Positions 17,249 through 27,853 are shown, counted from the stretch's first letter. The stretch is 64,000 bases of DNA from Frateuria_A sp051900425 (GCF_051900425.1 NZ_JBHZGK010000002.1:342913-406912), one strand, 5' to 3'. A program made the numbers and translations. The notes: generated by a model from the sequence alone, not told the origin.

Positions 17249-17262
17249 CGTCACATGTGACG
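17249..17262. promoter_or_regulatory. 14-bp perfect palindrome upstream of fleQ, possible operator
   Basis: CGTCACATGTGACG is a perfect palindrome about 50 bases before the possible fleQ promoter. The half-site GTCA-N4-TGAC resembles but does not equal the FleQ box as I recall it (GTCA-N6-TGAC), and it is inverted relative to a CRP/Clp site. Autoregulation of fleQ is a plausible inference only. Confidence 0.4.
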
Positions 17263-17311
17263 CTTTGGGGCCACTCGCCCGTCCGCGGACAGCGGCAAAG
17301 CTTGCCAACGC

Positions 17312-17327
17312 TGGCCTTCTTCTTGCT
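17312..17327 (+). promoter_or_regulatory. Possible sigma54 promoter of fleQ
   Basis: TGGCCT-N5-TTGCT has GG and GC separated by exactly ten bases, but the -24 element lacks the usual AC. It lies about 110 bases before the fleQ ATG. It is weaker than the flgB, fliE and fliL sites. Confidence 0.3.
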
Positions 17328-17434
17328 CCTTCCCTCGCGTGACCGGTGACGGAAAGCCGGCGGTCCAAGAAATACGAACACTGCAGGACAGTCGGCGGTT
17401 CGTCGTTCAAAGCGTCAAGGCAGAGGGCATAACA

Positions 17435-18860
<1,426 letters not shown>

Positions 18861-18862
<2 letters not shown>

Positions 18863-18876
18863 TCGACGCGTCGATC
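18861..18876 (+). terminator. Palindromic hairpin at the fleQ stop codon
   Basis: GATCGACGCGTCGATC is a perfect 16-base palindrome starting inside the fleQ stop codon. Without a T-run and with almost no loop it is a weak terminator candidate. Confidence 0.3.
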
Positions 18877-18956
18877 GGCGAGGGTCCATCGGGAATCGTT
18901 GCCCGCGCAGGGTGTGCGCCTCTTCGATTCCCATCCCCACGGGCGATTCCCGCTTC

Positions 18957-18972
18957 TGGCACACCTCGTGCA
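18957..18972 (+). promoter_or_regulatory. Sigma54 promoter of the fliE operon
   Basis: TGGCAC (18957-18962), N5, GTGCA (18968-18972): full -24 match, one mismatch in the -12, ten bases between GG and GC. It lies about 40 bases before the fliE ATG and directly downstream of fleQ. Confidence 0.75.
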
Positions 18973-19013
18973 GTCACCCCCCTTAAGAACCCGCCACGCG
19001 CCGGAAACCCGAC

Positions 19014-19337
19014 ATGAGCACCATCGACGTCAACAACCTGCTCGCCCAGATGCGCCAGCTTTCCAGCCAGGTGCGACCGGCGGAAACCGCATTCAGGGCG
19101 GCGCCGGCGGCGAAGGCGGACTTCGGTGCGCTGCTGAGGGAATCGATCGGCAGCGTGGGGCAGAGCCAGCAGCAGGCCGGACAGATGGCGGCGGCGTTCG
19201 AGCGCGGCGATCCGGGCGCGGACCTGGGCCGCACGATGGTGGCGATCCAGAAGGCCGACCTCTCGCTGCGCACGATGACCGAAGTGCGCAACAAGCTGGT
19301 CGATGCCTACAAGGAAATCATGAACATGCCGGTGTGA
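19014..19337 (+). CDS. fliE: Flagellar MS-ring/rod adapter FliE
   Basis: Encodes 107 residues, typical of FliE, which joins the MS ring to the proximal rod. The C-terminal half (LGRTMVAIQKADLSLRTMTE, then VRNKLVDAYKEIMNMPV) is the conserved FliE region. It is the first gene of fliEFGHIJ, behind a sigma54 promoter. Confidence 0.95.
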   Translation: MSTIDVNNLLAQMRQLSSQVRPAETAFRAAPAAKADFGALLRESIGSVGQSQQQAGQMAAAFERGDPGADLGRTMVAIQKADLSLRTMTEVRNKLVDAYKEIMNMPV

Positions 19338-19384
19338 GCACCGGCCTGACGTTCTCTCTCCCGCTTTACGGATGATTCGTACCC

Positions 19385-21058
19385 ATGGCTGACAACGCCA
19401 TCGCCACCACCGACAGCCCGGCCAATCGCTTCGACCTCAAGCAGCTCGCGCGCAGCCCCGCCTCGCGCCAGTTGCTGCTGCTGGTCGGCATGGCCGCGGC
19501 CGTGGCGCTCGGCGTGGCAGTGGTGCTGTGGTCGCGCGGTCCCAACTGGGGCCTGCTCTATGCGGGCCTGGGCCAGCAGGACGCCGCCGCGATCACGCAG
19601 GCGCTGCAGTCCACCAGCACGCCCTACAAGCTCAGCGACGACGGCGGCTCGATCATGGTGCCGGCGTCCGACCTCGCCGCCGTGCGCCTGCGCCTGGCCG
19701 GGCAGGGCCTGCCGCAAGGCACCGCGACCAATTCCGTGCCCCAGGCCGATTCGCCCTTCGGCATGAGCGATCTGGCCGAGCGCACGCGCTATCAGCAGAT
19801 GCTCGAGACCGACCTGGGCAACACCATCGGCAGCCTGCAGGGTGTGCGCGCCGCGCGCGTGCACCTGGCGCTGGCCAAGCCGTCGGCTTTCATCCGCGAC
19901 AGCCGCGAGGCCAGCGCCTCGGTGCTGGTCACGCTCTATCCCGGTCGCCAGCTCGACGCCAGCCAGGTGGCGGCGATCGTGCACCTGGTCGCCGCCTCGG
20001 TGCCGGACCTCGATGCCAAGCAGGTGTCGGTGATCGACCAGCAGGGCCAGCTCCTGACCGGCAGCGACCCGGACAGCGCCGCCGCCGTGGGCGACAGCCG
20101 CCTGCGCCTGGCCACGCGGATGGAGAACAGCTACGCGCAACGCATCGAGGAGCTGCTCACGCCGCTGGTCGGCCCGGGCAAGGTGCATGCGCAGGTGTCG
20201 GTCGACCTGGACTTCAGCGCCACCGAAAAGGCCAGCGAGACCTTCGACCACGACCATCCCGCGCTGCGCAGCGAGCAGACCAGCAGCGAACGCCACGCCG
20301 ATGGCAGTGCCGCCGACGGCGGCGTGCCCGGTGCGCTCAGCAACCAGCCGCCGGTGATGGCCGCGCAGCCGACTGCCGCCAACCCCAACGCCGGCGGCAA
20401 GGCTGCGGTCGCGCCAGCGGCCGCCACCGCGCAGACCAGCACCGGCGACAGCTCCTCCAGCGCCACCCGCAACTACGAACTGGACCGCACCATCAGCCAC
20501 ACCAGCGACCCGGCCGGCCGGCTGGCGCGCCTGAGCGTGGCGGTGGTGGTCGACAACAAGACCGTGAGCGGCCCCAAGGGCGACACCAGCGTGCCGTTCA
20601 CCGCGCAGGAACTGGACCACCTGACCCAGCTTGCCAAGAACGCGGTCGGCTTCGATTCCTCGCGCGGCGACAGCGTGAGCGTGATCAACCAGGCCTTCCG
20701 TACCGCGCCGGCGGCCGATGCGCCCGAACAGCTGCCGCTGTGGCAGCGTCCCGGTGCGCTGGACCTCATCAAGCAGGCGATCGGCGTGCTGATCGCGCTG
20801 ATCGTCGCGTTCGGCCTGCTGCGCCCGTTGCTCAAGGGCCTGCTGCGCAGCGCGCCGCAACCGGCGCTGGCCGCGGCCGGCCACGTGCCTACGGTTTCGG
20901 TGCGGATTGCCGATGACGATGACGAGGGGAACCGGCTGTCGGGCCCGCAGGTGATCGGTTATGAGCAGAAAGTGGGCCTGGCGCGACGCATGGTCAGCGA
21001 CAACCCCAAGCAGGTGGCGCAGGTGGTCAGGAACTGGGTCAGCGAGGACGGCGGCTAA
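19385..21058 (+). CDS. fliF: Flagellar MS-ring protein FliF
   Basis: Encodes 557 residues. A first membrane helix at about 36-55 (LLLLVGMAAAVALGVAVVLW) and a second at about 460-482 flank the periplasmic ring-building domains (YsC/FliF type, e.g. VHLALAKPSAFIRDSREASA). The C-terminal tail YEQKVGLARRMVSDNPKQVA is the FliG-binding segment. fliG follows after six bases. Confidence 0.96.
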   Translation: MADNAIATTDSPANRFDLKQLARSPASRQLLLLVGMAAAVALGVAVVLWSRGPNWGLLYAGLGQQDAAAITQALQSTSTPYKLSDDGGSIMVPASDLAAVRLRLAGQGLPQGTATNSVPQADSPFGMSDLAERTRYQQMLETDLGNTIGSLQGVRAARVHLALAKPSAFIRDSREASASVLVTLYPGRQLDASQVAAIVHLVAASVPDLDAKQVSVIDQQGQLLTGSDPDSAAAVGDSRLRLATRMENSYAQRIEELLTPLVGPGKVHAQVSVDLDFSATEKASETFDHDHPALRSEQTSSERHADGSAADGGVPGALSNQPPVMAAQPTAANPNAGGKAAVAPAAATAQTSTGDSSSSATRNYELDRTISHTSDPAGRLARLSVAVVVDNKTVSGPKGDTSVPFTAQELDHLTQLAKNAVGFDSSRGDSVSVINQAFRTAPAADAPEQLPLWQRPGALDLIKQAIGVLIALIVAFGLLRPLLKGLLRSAPQPALAAAGHVPTVSVRIADDDDEGNRLSGPQVIGYEQKVGLARRMVSDNPKQVAQVVRNWVSEDGG

Positions 21059-21064
21059 ACGTCG

Positions 21065-22069
21065 ATGAAACAGGAACCCCAAATCACCGGTGCCCAGCGC
21101 GCCGCCATCCTGCTGCTCACCCTGGGCGAGCAGGACGCCGCCGAGGTGCTCAAGCACCTGTCCGCGCGCGACGTGCAGGCGGTCGGCCAGGCCATGGCCG
21201 TGCTGACGTCCGTCTCGCGCGAGCAGGTCGACAAGGTGCTTACCCGCCTGCACGACGACATGGGCTCGCAGACCGCGCTGGGCGTCGGCACCGAGGACTA
21301 CATCCGCAAGATCCTCACCAATGCGCTGGGCGAAACCAAGGCCGGCAGCCTGATCGACCGCATTCTGCTGGGCCGCTCCAGCAAGGGGCTGGAATCGCTC
21401 AAGTGGATGGAAGGCCGCGCCATCGCCGAAATGATCGGCCAGGAACATCCGCAGATCATCGCCCTGGTGCTGGCGCACCTGGAGCACGACCAGGCCGCCG
21501 AAGTGCTCGGCTACCTGCCGGCGCGCACGCGCTCGGACGCGATCATGCGCATCGCCACGCTCGATGGCGTGCAGCCGCATGCGCTCAACGAGCTGGACGA
21601 GATCATGGAGCGCCAGTTCTCCGGCAACACCAACAAGCTGAAGTCCGCCACCGTCGGCGGGCTCAAGGCCGCGGCCAACATCCTCAACGCGATGGAGACC
21701 AGCCGCGAGGCCGAACTGATGGCCGCCATCCGCAGCCACGACGCGAATCTCGGCAGCAAGATCGAAGACCTGATGTTCGTCTTCGATGACCTGGTGGAGC
21801 TCGACGACCGCTCGATGCAGGCGCTGCTGCGCGAAGTGCCCTCGCCGCGCCTGATCGTGGCGCTCAAGGGTGCCGAGCCATCGATCCGCGAAAAGATGTT
21901 CGCCAACATGTCCAAACGCGCCGCCGACATGCTGCGTGACGACCTGGAAGTCGCCGGTCCGGTGCGCGTATCCGAAGTCGATGCGGCGCAGAAGGAAATC
22001 CTCGGCATCGCGCGGCGCCTGGCCGATGCGGGCCAGATCACCCTCGGCAGCTCGGATGACCTGGTTTGA
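21065..22069 (+). CDS. fliG: Flagellar motor switch protein FliG
   Basis: Encodes 334 residues, the usual FliG size. The N-terminal domain (AAILLLTLGEQDAAEVLKHL) binds FliF. The middle contains the EHPQIIALVLAHL segment of the FliG ARM region. The C-terminal torque domain has conserved charged residues (DDLVELDDRSMQALLREVPS). The last base of its stop codon overlaps the fliH ATG (TGATG). Confidence 0.97.
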   Translation: MKQEPQITGAQRAAILLLTLGEQDAAEVLKHLSARDVQAVGQAMAVLTSVSREQVDKVLTRLHDDMGSQTALGVGTEDYIRKILTNALGETKAGSLIDRILLGRSSKGLESLKWMEGRAIAEMIGQEHPQIIALVLAHLEHDQAAEVLGYLPARTRSDAIMRIATLDGVQPHALNELDEIMERQFSGNTNKLKSATVGGLKAAANILNAMETSREAELMAAIRSHDANLGSKIEDLMFVFDDLVELDDRSMQALLREVPSPRLIVALKGAEPSIREKMFANMSKRAADMLRDDLEVAGPVRVSEVDAAQKEILGIARRLADAGQITLGSSDDLV

Positions 22070-22683
22070 TGAGCGCCGTCCTCAACCGCGACGCGGTGGC
22101 CGGCTACCAGCGCTGGGAGCCGCCGCAGGTCGGCGGCGCGCCCGCGCCGGCGCCCGCCGAGCCGGCGAACCACCCGACCGTCAGCGACCTGGAAGCGCTC
22201 GAGCGCCAGGCGCGTGAGGAAGGCCATGCCGCCGGCTTGGCCCAGGGCCTGGCCGAGGCACGCGCGCAGGGGCGCGAGCGCGTCGCTCGGCTGGAAGCGA
22301 TCTGCGCCCAGGCGGCGCGCCCGCTCGAAACGCTCGATGCCGCGGTGGAACAGGAACTGGCGCAACTGGCGCTGCTCGTCGCGCGCCGTGTGATCGCCGC
22401 CGAACTTGCGACGCGGCCGGAACTGATCGCGCAGGCCGTGCGTCAGGCTGCCGCCGCGCTGCCGGCCGCCACGCGCGAGCTGCGCGTGCGTCTGCATCCG
22501 GACGATCTGGCGCTGATGCGCGAGCTGGAGGCGGCCGAGACACATTGGCAATTGATCGCCGATCCTGCGCTCGCGCGTGGTGACTGCCAGCTGGAGAGCG
22601 AGCGCTCGCGGCTCGACGCGCGGCTGGAAACACGCATGGCGGTGATGATCGACGCGGTGCTCGGCGACGAGGTAGGCGCGTGA
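22069..22683 (+). CDS. fliH: Flagellar export ATPase stator FliH
   Basis: Encodes 204 residues. An N-terminal region with GxxxG-type repeats (ARAQGRERVARLE, GHAAGLAQGLAEA) and a C-terminal part related to V-type ATPase E subunits (LAQLALLVARRVIAAELATR) identify FliH, which tethers FliI. The start overlaps the fliG stop. A repeat-filled gap separates it from fliI. Confidence 0.92.
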   Translation: MSAVLNRDAVAGYQRWEPPQVGGAPAPAPAEPANHPTVSDLEALERQAREEGHAAGLAQGLAEARAQGRERVARLEAICAQAARPLETLDAAVEQELAQLALLVARRVIAAELATRPELIAQAVRQAAAALPAATRELRVRLHPDDLALMRELEAAETHWQLIADPALARGDCQLESERSRLDARLETRMAVMIDAVLGDEVGA

Positions 22684-22699
22684 GCGTGATGGGCTGCGG

Positions 22700-22835
22700 C
22701 AAGCGTTCCCCCATCCGCCTGTCGGCACCTTCCCCCGCCGGGCGGGGGAAGGACCCGGTAGCGAGCGCTCAGGTTCGATCCTTCCCCCGCGCGCGGGGGA
22801 AGGTGCCCGAAGGGCGGATGGGGGCAACCCGCCGG
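22700..22835. repeat. Intergenic palindromic repeats, family A
   Basis: Family A units with CTTCCCCCGCCGGGCGGGGGAAGG and CTTCCCCCGCGCGCGGGGGAAGG cores, flanked by inverted GCCTGTCGGCACC and GGTGCCCGAAGGGCGGATGGGG tails. They lie inside the fliEFGHIJ operon, between fliH and fliI. Confidence 0.85.
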
Positions 22836-22855
22836 ATGCTCCACGTGGCCACCCG

Positions 22856-24196
22856 ATGACCCGCGCCTGGACCGAACAACTCGCCCGCCGGCGCCAGCGC
22901 GCGCAGGCGGCCCACACGCTCACCGTCGAAGGCCGGCTGCGCCGCGTGGTCGGCCTGACGCTCGAGGCCGAAGGCTGCGAAGCCGCGCTCGGCGCGCGCT
23001 GCCTGGTCGACACCGCCGACGGCAGCCAGCTCGACACCGAAGTCGTCGGTTTCGCCGATGAACGCCTGCTGCTGATGCCCGTCGGCGACATGCACGGCGT
23101 GCTGCCCAACGCCCGCGTGCGCCCGCTCGCCCACGCCGGCGGCCTGCCGGTCGGCGCGGGCCTGCTGGGCCGCGTGATCGGCGCCGACGGCGTGCCGCTC
23201 GATGGCGAAGGCCCGCTGGACACCGGCGAGCACGCCGCGCTCAAGGCCGAACCGATCAACCCGATGGCGCGCAAGCCGATCGACACCCCGCTGGACACCG
23301 GCGTGCGCGCGATCAACGCGCTGCTCACTGTCGGCCGCGGCCAGCGCCTGGGCCTGTTCGCCGGCTCCGGCGTGGGCAAGTCCACGCTGCTGGGCATGAT
23401 GACCAAGTACACCGATGCCGACGTCGTGGTCGTGGGCCTGATCGGCGAGCGCGGCCGCGAGGTGAAGGAATTCGTCGAGCACACCCTGGGCGTGGAAGGC
23501 CGGCGCCGCGCGGTCATCGTCGCCGCGCCGGCCGATGCGCCGCCACTCAAGCGCCTGCGCGGCGCGCAGTACGCCACCGCCATCGCCGAATGGTTCCGCG
23601 ACCGCGGCCAGCGCGTGCTGCTGCTGATGGATTCGCTCACCCGCTACGCCCAGGCCCAGCGCGAGATTGCGCTGGCGATCGGCGAGCCGCCTGCCACCAA
23701 GGGCTACCCGCCGTCCGTGTTCGCCATGCTGCCGGCGCTGGTCGAACGCGCCGGCAACGATGCCGAAGGCCGCGGCTCGATCACCGCGTTCTACACCGTG
23801 CTGACCGAAGGCGACGACTACCGCCACGACCCGATCGCTGACGCCGCGCGCGCGATCCTGGACGGCCACATCGTGCTCTCGCGCGACCTGGCCGAGGCCG
23901 GCCACTACCCGGCGATCGACATCGAGGCCTCGATCAGCCGCGTCATGCCGGCGGTCACCGCGCGCGAGCACCAGCGCGCCGCGCAGCGTTTCCGCCAGGT
24001 CTATTCGGCCTACCGCCAGCAGCGCGACCTGATCGCGGTGGGCGCCTACCAGAAGGGCTCGGACCCGCAGGTCGACCAGGCCATCGTGATGTGGCCGCGG
24101 TTGCGCGGGTTCCTGCAGCAGGAAGTGGATGAGCCGATGAACCTGGCCGACGGCATCGCCGCGCTGAACGCGCTCGCCGCCGAGGCCGCCGCGTGA
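22856..24196 (+). CDS. fliI: Flagellum-specific ATPase FliI
   Basis: Encodes 446 residues. The F1-beta-like ATPase core has Walker A GSGVGKST (about residues 171-178), the segment VVGLIGERGREVKEFVEHTL and Walker B VLLLMDSLTRYAQA. It energises flagellar type III export with FliH and FliJ. The first 20 bases after the repeat cluster contain no strong ribosome binding site, an oddity probably due to the repeats. fliJ overlaps by four bases. Confidence 0.97.
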   Translation: MTRAWTEQLARRRQRAQAAHTLTVEGRLRRVVGLTLEAEGCEAALGARCLVDTADGSQLDTEVVGFADERLLLMPVGDMHGVLPNARVRPLAHAGGLPVGAGLLGRVIGADGVPLDGEGPLDTGEHAALKAEPINPMARKPIDTPLDTGVRAINALLTVGRGQRLGLFAGSGVGKSTLLGMMTKYTDADVVVVGLIGERGREVKEFVEHTLGVEGRRRAVIVAAPADAPPLKRLRGAQYATAIAEWFRDRGQRVLLLMDSLTRYAQAQREIALAIGEPPATKGYPPSVFAMLPALVERAGNDAEGRGSITAFYTVLTEGDDYRHDPIADAARAILDGHIVLSRDLAEAGHYPAIDIEASISRVMPAVTAREHQRAAQRFRQVYSAYRQQRDLIAVGAYQKGSDPQVDQAIVMWPRLRGFLQQEVDEPMNLADGIAALNALAAEAAA

Positions 24197-24624
24197 GCAA
24201 GCGCGCCGACCGCCTGCAGCCGGCTGCCGACCAGGCGAAACAGCGCAGCGACGACGCCGTGCTCAAGCTCGCCGAACAGCAGCAGCGGCTGGCCAAGGCC
24301 GAACGCCAGTTGATGGAGTTGCGCGGCTACCGCCAGGAATATGCCAGCCCGCCCGGCGTCGGTGGTTTGACGGCCACGGCGCTGATGAACCGCCAGCATT
24401 TCGTCGAGCGCATCGACCGGGCGATCGACCAGCAGGTGCTGGAGATCGAACGCCAGCGCCGCCTGCTCGACCAGATCCGCGGCCTGTGGCGCGACGCCCA
24501 TGCCCGCGAAGCCGCGCTGGACAACGTGATCGACCGCTACCGCGAGCAGGACCGCAAGGCCGAGGAGCGGCGCGAACAGAACGACATCGACGAGCGCATG
24601 CAGCACCGTCGTCCCGCGCGCTAG
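24193..24624 (+). CDS. fliJ: Flagellar export protein FliJ
   Basis: Encodes 143 residues, almost entirely helical and charged (LAEQQQRLAKAERQLMELRG, then RYREQDRKAEERREQNDIDE), as expected for the coiled-coil FliJ stalk of the export ATPase. It overlaps fliI by four bases (GTGA). The operon seems to end here, since a sigma54 promoter starts five bases after the stop. Confidence 0.92.
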   Translation: MSKRADRLQPAADQAKQRSDDAVLKLAEQQQRLAKAERQLMELRGYRQEYASPPGVGGLTATALMNRQHFVERIDRAIDQQVLEIERQRRLLDQIRGLWRDAHAREAALDNVIDRYREQDRKAEERREQNDIDERMQHRRPAR

Positions 24625-24628
24625 CGCT

Positions 24629-24644
24629 TGGCGCGAAGTTTGCT
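24629..24644 (+). promoter_or_regulatory. Sigma54 promoter of fliK
   Basis: TGGCGC (24629-24634), N5, TTGCT (24640-24644), with ten bases between GG and GC. One mismatch from TGGCAC-N5-TTGCW. The -12 element lies 47 bases before the fliK ATG. Confidence 0.65.
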
Positions 24645-24691
24645 GGCCTGACTCGACGCATGCCGCCTGAAGCCTTGATGAGGAAGTGCCC

Positions 24692-25708
24692 ATGAGCGCG
24701 ACCACCGCCGCCGTGAACCCCGTCCAGCCGGCCCCGCCGCCGGCCCGTCCCGCTGCCAGCCCGGCTTCCCAGGCGGACGAGAGCCGCTTCGACCGCCACC
24801 TGGATGCCGCCCGCCAGCAACACGGGCAGGCGCAGGACAAGCCGGCGCAGGACGAGGGCAAGCACGAGGCGGCCACGGCCAAGGCGCCTGCGAAAGCCGA
24901 AACACAGAAGCCGGCCGAGGTACCCGCCAAGGACGAGGGCAACCCCGACGCCGCGGCGCTGGCCGCGGCCATGCTCGCGCTGATCGGCCAGGCTGCACCG
25001 GCCAAGCCGCTGACTGCAGCCGGCATGGTGGCTCATGCGGCGAACAAGTCGGTGACCGCCGGCGCCGACGTGAAAACACCGGCCGCGATGGTGTTGCTCG
25101 CCAACACCGCGGCCGCCGCGGCCACCGCGGCGGCGGCCAGGCCCTCGATCAACGTCGATGCCAAAGCGCTGGCGCCGATGATCGCCAAGCCCGCCGAGCA
25201 AAAAGACGCCCCGATCGACCTGGCGCAGCTCGGCAGCCTGTCCGCCAACCCGATGCCGGCCCCCGAGGCCGCCACGACCGTCGCCCCGGCGCACAGCCTC
25301 AGTGTCGCCAGCCCGGCCGGCACACCGGCGTTCGCGCAGGAGTTGGGCCAGCACGTGGTCTGGCTGGGCCTGCAGGACGTCAAGCAGGCGCGCATCCGCC
25401 TGCATCCGGAGGACTTGGGGGCGGTCGACGTCAAGGTCAGCATGAACCACGACCGCGTCGACGTGAGCTTCGCCGTGCAGCATCCGGCGGCCGTGCACGC
25501 TGTCCAGCAGACGCTGCCACAGCTTGACGCGTTGCTGGCCCAGCACGGCCTGACGCTCGGCCAGGCGGACGTGGGGCAGCGCCAGCAGCAGGGTGAAGGC
25601 GGGCGCGGCGGCGAGGCGAGCGGGACGATCGGAGAGATCGAGGCCGAGCCGGCCGTAATGGCGAGCGCGCCGGTCGCGGCGCTCGGGATGCTCGATACGT
25701 TTGCCTGA
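24692..25708 (+). CDS. fliK: Flagellar hook-length control protein FliK
   Basis: Encodes 338 residues. The N-terminal two thirds are low-complexity, rich in Ala, Pro and Lys, as in other FliK molecular rulers. The C-terminal Flg_hook domain is clear (ARIRLHPEDLGAVDVKVSMN, about residues 231-250, then VHAVQQTLPQLDALLAQHGL). FliK sets hook length and switches export specificity through FlhB. ATG 24692 follows GAGGAAG. Confidence 0.93.
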   Translation: MSATTAAVNPVQPAPPPARPAASPASQADESRFDRHLDAARQQHGQAQDKPAQDEGKHEAATAKAPAKAETQKPAEVPAKDEGNPDAAALAAAMLALIGQAAPAKPLTAAGMVAHAANKSVTAGADVKTPAAMVLLANTAAAAATAAAARPSINVDAKALAPMIAKPAEQKDAPIDLAQLGSLSANPMPAPEAATTVAPAHSLSVASPAGTPAFAQELGQHVVWLGLQDVKQARIRLHPEDLGAVDVKVSMNHDRVDVSFAVQHPAAVHAVQQTLPQLDALLAQHGLTLGQADVGQRQQQGEGGRGGEASGTIGEIEAEPAVMASAPVAALGMLDTFA

Positions 25709-25849
25709 GGGCTCACCCCCTCGACTCCGCTTGGGCTACGTCCACGGTGAACGGGGCTGAGATCCGTTCGCGCTGAGTGCAGGCGCCGAAGCGTGCTCGT
25801 CGCACGCAGGCATGCATGCACCGCCGTGTGAGTCCGGTATCCCGCCCAA

Positions 25850-26088
25850 AAGCGCCCCCATCCGCCTGTCGGCACCTTCCCCCGCGTTCGCGGGGGAAGG
25901 ACCCGGGCACGGGCGCCGCGACTTCGATCCTTCCCCTCCCGCGTTCGCAGGAAGGGCTCGAGCACGGGCGCCGCGATTTCGATCCTTCCTCTCCCGCGTT
26001 CGCGGGGGAAGGACTCGGGCGCGGGCGCCACGTTTCGATCCTTCCCCCGTTCACGGGGGAAGGTGCGCGAAGGGCGGATGGGGGAGGC
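25850..26088. repeat. Intergenic palindromic repeats, family A, five or more units
   Basis: The 611-base fliK-fliL gap holds the longest family A array in the window: cores CTTCCCCCGCGTTCGCGGGGGAAGG, two diverged copies with CTTCCCCTCCCGCGTTCGC and TCTCCCGCGTTCGCGGGGGAAGG, and CTTCCCCCGTTCACGGGGGAAGG, separated by GGGCGCCGCGA(C/T)TTCGATC-type linkers repeated four times. 25709-25849 shows nothing I can name. 26089-26238 is featureless until the fliL promoter. Confidence 0.85.
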
Positions 26089-26238
26089 CTTGCGAAAAGC
26101 CCCCCACCCACCATCCGCCCCTTCACGCCCCCGCCGATTTCCAGGCGCCCGCCGTGATCGCGACGCGCCCGTTCCCCGGCACGCGTCAAGAAAGCGCCAC
26201 GCCCGCCGCAAACCCCGCAGGACCAACGCTTTGCGCCG

Positions 26239-26254
26239 TGGCACGCGGATTGCA
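26239..26254 (+). promoter_or_regulatory. Sigma54 promoter of the fliL operon
   Basis: TGGCAC (26239-26244), N5, TTGCA (26250-26254): a perfect consensus site 66 bases before the fliL ATG. It would drive fliLMNOPQR and flhB, and possibly flhA. Confidence 0.85.
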
Positions 26255-26319
26255 ACGAGGCCCGTGCAAGGCGGCGCCCCAGGTGCCAGCCGAAGAAAAA
26301 CGACAACCGAGGTTGAGGC

Positions 26320-26829
26320 ATGGCAAGTACGGAACAGGAAGCGGTGGCGCCGGCGAAGAAGAAGCGCTCGCCGCTGGTGATCGGCCTGGTAGTGGCGCTG
26401 CTGGCGGTGTCCGGCGCATGCGCCTATCTGTTCGCCGCGCGCGGACACGACAAGCCCGCCGCCGCGGCCACCGACAAGGAAGGCGGTGTCGTCGCGCCGA
26501 CCAAGACCCAACCGGAGTTCTTCCTGCCGCTGGACCCGGCCTTCGTGGTCAATTTCCGCGATGACGACGCCATGCGCTACCTGCAGGTCGGCGTCACGCT
26601 GATGTCGCACGACCAGGCCGCGCTGGACACCGTCAAGGGTGTCGATCCGGTCGTGCGCAACGCGCTGGTGATGCTGTTCAGTCGCCAGAGCTATTCCATC
26701 CTCAGCGACCCGGCTGGCAAACAGAAGCTGCAGGCCGAGGCGCTGGACGCGGTACGCAAGATCGTCCAGGCGCGCACCGGCAAGCCGGGCATCGACGCGC
26801 TGTACTTCACCAGCTTCGTGATGCAGTGA
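26320..26829 (+). CDS. fliL: Flagellar basal body-associated protein FliL
   Basis: Encodes 169 residues. A short lysine-rich cytoplasmic start precedes one membrane helix (about 18-36, VIGLVVALLAVSGACAYLF). The periplasmic part ends in the FliL core (FFLPLDPAFVVNFRDDDAMR, then YLQVGVTLMSHDQAALDTVK). FliL surrounds the stator and supports torque. GAGG precedes the ATG. fliM follows after ten bases. Confidence 0.95.
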   Translation: MASTEQEAVAPAKKKRSPLVIGLVVALLAVSGACAYLFAARGHDKPAAAATDKEGGVVAPTKTQPEFFLPLDPAFVVNFRDDDAMRYLQVGVTLMSHDQAALDTVKGVDPVVRNALVMLFSRQSYSILSDPAGKQKLQAEALDAVRKIVQARTGKPGIDALYFTSFVMQ

Positions 26830-26839
26830 GGCATCGCCC

Positions 26840-27853
26840 ATGAGCGACCTGCTTTCCCAGGACGAAATCGACGCGCTGCTCGACGGCGTCACCGGCGGCA
26901 GCGTCGCCACCGGCGAGGACGAGCCGCCGCCCACCGAGGCGGTGCAGGCGTACGACTTCACCCAGCAGGACCGCATCGTCCGCGGCCGCCTGCCCACGCT
27001 GGAGATGGTCAACGACCGCTTCGCGCGCTTTTTCCGCCTGGGCGTGTTCAACGTCCTGCGCAAGAGCTGCGAGGTGTCGGTGCTGGGCGTGAAGATGGTC
27101 AAGTTCGCCGAGTACGTGCACAGCCTGGCCGTGCCGAGCAACCTGAACCTGGTCAAGATCAAGCCGCTGCGAGGCACCGCGCTGGTGGTGTTCGAGCCGC
27201 GGCTGGTGTTCACCGTGATCGACAACTTCTTCGGCGGCGACGGCCGTTTCCACGCACGCATCGAGGGGCGCGACTTCACCGCGACCGAGAACCGCGTGAT
27301 CCAGATCATGCTGACCGAGCTGTTCGGCGCCATGAGCGAGGCGTGGAACCCGGTGCTGCCGCTGGAGTTCGAGTACATGAACTCCGAGATCAATCCGCAG
27401 TTCGCCAACATCGTCAGCCCGACCGAGACGGTCGTGGTGTCGCGCTTCCACGTCGAGCTCGACGGTGGCGGTGGCGAGATCCACCTGACGCTGCCGTACG
27501 CGATGGTCGAGCCGATCCGCACGCTGCTCGACGCCGGCGTGCAGAGCGACCTGGCCGACCGCGATGACCGATTCACCGAGCACCTGCATGAGGAAGTGCT
27601 CGACGCCGAGGTGGAGCTGAGTTCGCTGCTGCTGGAAACCGAGCTTTCGATCGGCGACTTCCTGCAGCTGCGCCCGGGCGACGTGATCCCGGTGGCGCTG
27701 CCCGAGCATTGCACCGTCTTCGCCGAGGACGTGCCGGTGTTCCGCGGCCGCTACGGCCAGGCCAACGGCCAGACGGCGATCCAGTTCCAGACCCATGTCG
27801 GCCGACGCGAGAGGCGTGCGTCCGGCGAGTTCACAGAGAAGAAAAGCGCATGA
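26840..27853 (+). CDS. fliM: Flagellar motor switch protein FliM
   Basis: Encodes 337 residues. The N-terminal CheY-P-binding peptide is clear (LLSQDEIDALLDGVTGG, residues 4-20). The CheC-like middle domain and the C-terminal FliN-like domain (LLLETELSIGDFLQLRPGDV) follow. The N-terminal peptide is of special interest because similar motifs recur in CheZ and three times in the first CheA of this window. fliN overlaps by four bases. Confidence 0.97.
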   Translation: MSDLLSQDEIDALLDGVTGGSVATGEDEPPPTEAVQAYDFTQQDRIVRGRLPTLEMVNDRFARFFRLGVFNVLRKSCEVSVLGVKMVKFAEYVHSLAVPSNLNLVKIKPLRGTALVVFEPRLVFTVIDNFFGGDGRFHARIEGRDFTATENRVIQIMLTELFGAMSEAWNPVLPLEFEYMNSEINPQFANIVSPTETVVVSRFHVELDGGGGEIHLTLPYAMVEPIRTLLDAGVQSDLADRDDRFTEHLHEEVLDAEVELSSLLLETELSIGDFLQLRPGDVIPVALPEHCTVFAEDVPVFRGRYGQANGQTAIQFQTHVGRRERRASGEFTEKKSA

